A stretch of DNA of 64,000 nucleotides from an uncultured Granulosicoccaceae bacterium (GTDB lineage Bacteria > Pseudomonadota > Gammaproteobacteria > Granulosicoccales > Granulosicoccaceae): the NCBI GenBank assembly GCA_938035125.1, contig CALHNS010000041.1, forward strand, positions 1-64,000. Reading direction: 5' to 3'. A model generated the notes under the pieces. It saw only the letters and a list, made by a program, of their open reading frames with translations. It searched no databases and was not told where the DNA came from. Shown one piece after another: positions 63,334 to 64,000 of the stretch (the stretch's first letter is position 1; every line of letters starts with the position of its first letter). A program made the translations under genes and the position numbers.

Positions 63334-64000
63334 GATGGTACGTAACCGAACGCAATTTTAGGTGTAGGGGCACTATCCACCCAAACACTTTTCGGTGATG
63401 TGTACTCGGCTAATGCATCCGTTCCACTGGAACGCCCGAACCCAGAATTTAAAGACCCTCCAAATGGCGATGAAACATGAATGGCTTTATAACTATTGAT
63501 CCAAAATGTTCCCGCGCGTACCGCATCAGCCATTCGATGTGCTCGGCCTAAATCAGCCGTCCATACCGCACCGGCTAAACCAAATTGTGTGTCGTTGGCA
63601 AGCGCTATGGCATGCGCTTCGTCGTCGAATGGAATTGCTGTAACCACTGGGCCAAATATTTCGTTTTGTGCACATACAGATTGATTGTTTAATCCATCTA
63701 CTACCGTTGGTGGCACAAAATACCCCGTTGATTCAGAAGAAGCCCTTGTGAGTACAGATGCACCATCATCTTTCGCCTTCACAATCATTTGTGTTACGCG
63801 CTGATATTGGCGTGCATTACTAATGGGCCCAATTTCTGTTTCTTCACTTAATGGATCACCCAGAGTGATGTTGTTCATTCCTTGTGAAAGCATGTCGATG
63901 AATTTTGAATGCACGCTGCGTTGTACCAATAAGCGAGATCCAGCCACACAGCTTTGCCCAGCGGCTGAAAAGATTGCCGCTTGCGCACCTAAGCAGGCGT
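63330..64000 (-). CDS. Aldehyde dehydrogenase (5' part beyond the window)
   Basis: The C-terminal part of an NAD(P)-dependent aldehyde dehydrogenase; the frame stays open to the right edge. The catalytic Cys is in AAGQSCVAGSRLLV, about 17 residues from the cut, and NEIFGPVVTAIPFDDEAHAIALANDTQFGLAGAVWT and TFWINSYKAIHVSSPFGGSLNSGFGRSSG follow, all normal for the betaine-aldehyde dehydrogenase-like group. It overlaps the glyoxalase-like gene by 4 bp, making it the head, or near the head, of the methylated-amine operon. The substrate could be betaine aldehyde or an aldehyde made downstream. Confidence 0.9.
   Translation of the reverse strand, partial: ACLGAQAAIFSAAGQSCVAGSRLLVQRSVHSKFIDMLSQGMNNITLGDPLSEETEIGPISNARQYQRVTQMIVKAKDDGASVLTRASSESTGYFVPPTVVDGLNNQSVCAQNEIFGPVVTAIPFDDEAHAIALANDTQFGLAGAVWTADLGRAHRMADAVRAGTFWINSYKAIHVSSPFGGSLNSGFGRSSGTDALAEYTSPKSVWVDSAPTPKIAFGYVPS

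Overview
The window looks like chromosome from a marine, aerobic, heterotrophic gammaproteobacterium. The evidence is the type of proteins rather than any marker gene: a Prc-type protease, TcuA/TcuB, a catalase-peroxidase, alginate-oligosaccharide catabolism, two MttB-family proteins, a dimethylglycine-dehydrogenase-like enzyme, and many short catabolic operons, each with its own GntR- or LysR-type regulator. I see no rRNA, tRNA, CRISPR array, phage, insertion sequence or integrase. Species cannot be decided from this sequence.

Layout. 0-4.2 kb: two glutathionyl-hydroquinone-reductase-like transferases flanking a hemerythrin-like protein, then a CDGSH/glutamate-synthase fusion read divergently from a LysR regulator. 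5.5-15.2 kb: a secreted RCC1-like protein, a lipoprotein, a first MttB homologue, Prc, an SDR, an EamA transporter and a membrane-anchored helix-hairpin-helix protein. 15.5-27.6 kb: a uronate/alginate-oligomer locus. It holds a GntR regulator, an AlgS/AlgM1/AlgM2/AlgQ-type importer, a PL15 oligoalginate lyase, a KdgF-type cupin, an SDR that is a good candidate for DEH reductase, and a D-mannonate dehydratase. Fourteen perfect copies of a 7-bp repeat lie between the binding-protein gene and the lyase gene. 27.7-31.9 kb: a YHS/fatty-acid-hydroxylase/PhyH operon and a GMC oxidoreductase. 32-40.2 kb: a CobW GTPase, an amidohydrolase and a complete Dpp/Opp-type ABC transporter. 40.3-52.6 kb: an S41 peptidase, then a set of catabolic operons (SDR + TauE; 2-hydroxyacid dehydrogenase; GntR-TcuA-TcuB; AbrB permease, PLP enzyme, enolase-superfamily enzyme, Asp/Glu-racemase-like enzyme, sulfotransferase). 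52.7-55.4 kb: a furA-katG module that looks leaderless. 55.5-64 kb: a beta-propeller/dihaem lipoprotein, then an ALDH / glyoxalase-like / DMGDH-like / MttB cluster.

How they work together. The 17-27.6 kb genes read as one pathway: import of unsaturated oligouronates, exolytic cleavage, linearisation to DEH, and reduction toward 2-keto-3-deoxygluconate. The KDG kinase, KDPG aldolase and a polymer-degrading endolyase are not in the window. The 43-52.6 kb genes are probably one regulon for an unidentified organic acid or betaine-like substrate, and are the best candidate here for an undescribed pathway. Regulatory DNA is unusually readable: a LysR region with four TTAGAA half-sites, palindromes before several genes, and two promoter regions where the -10 box lies exactly six bases before the start codon.
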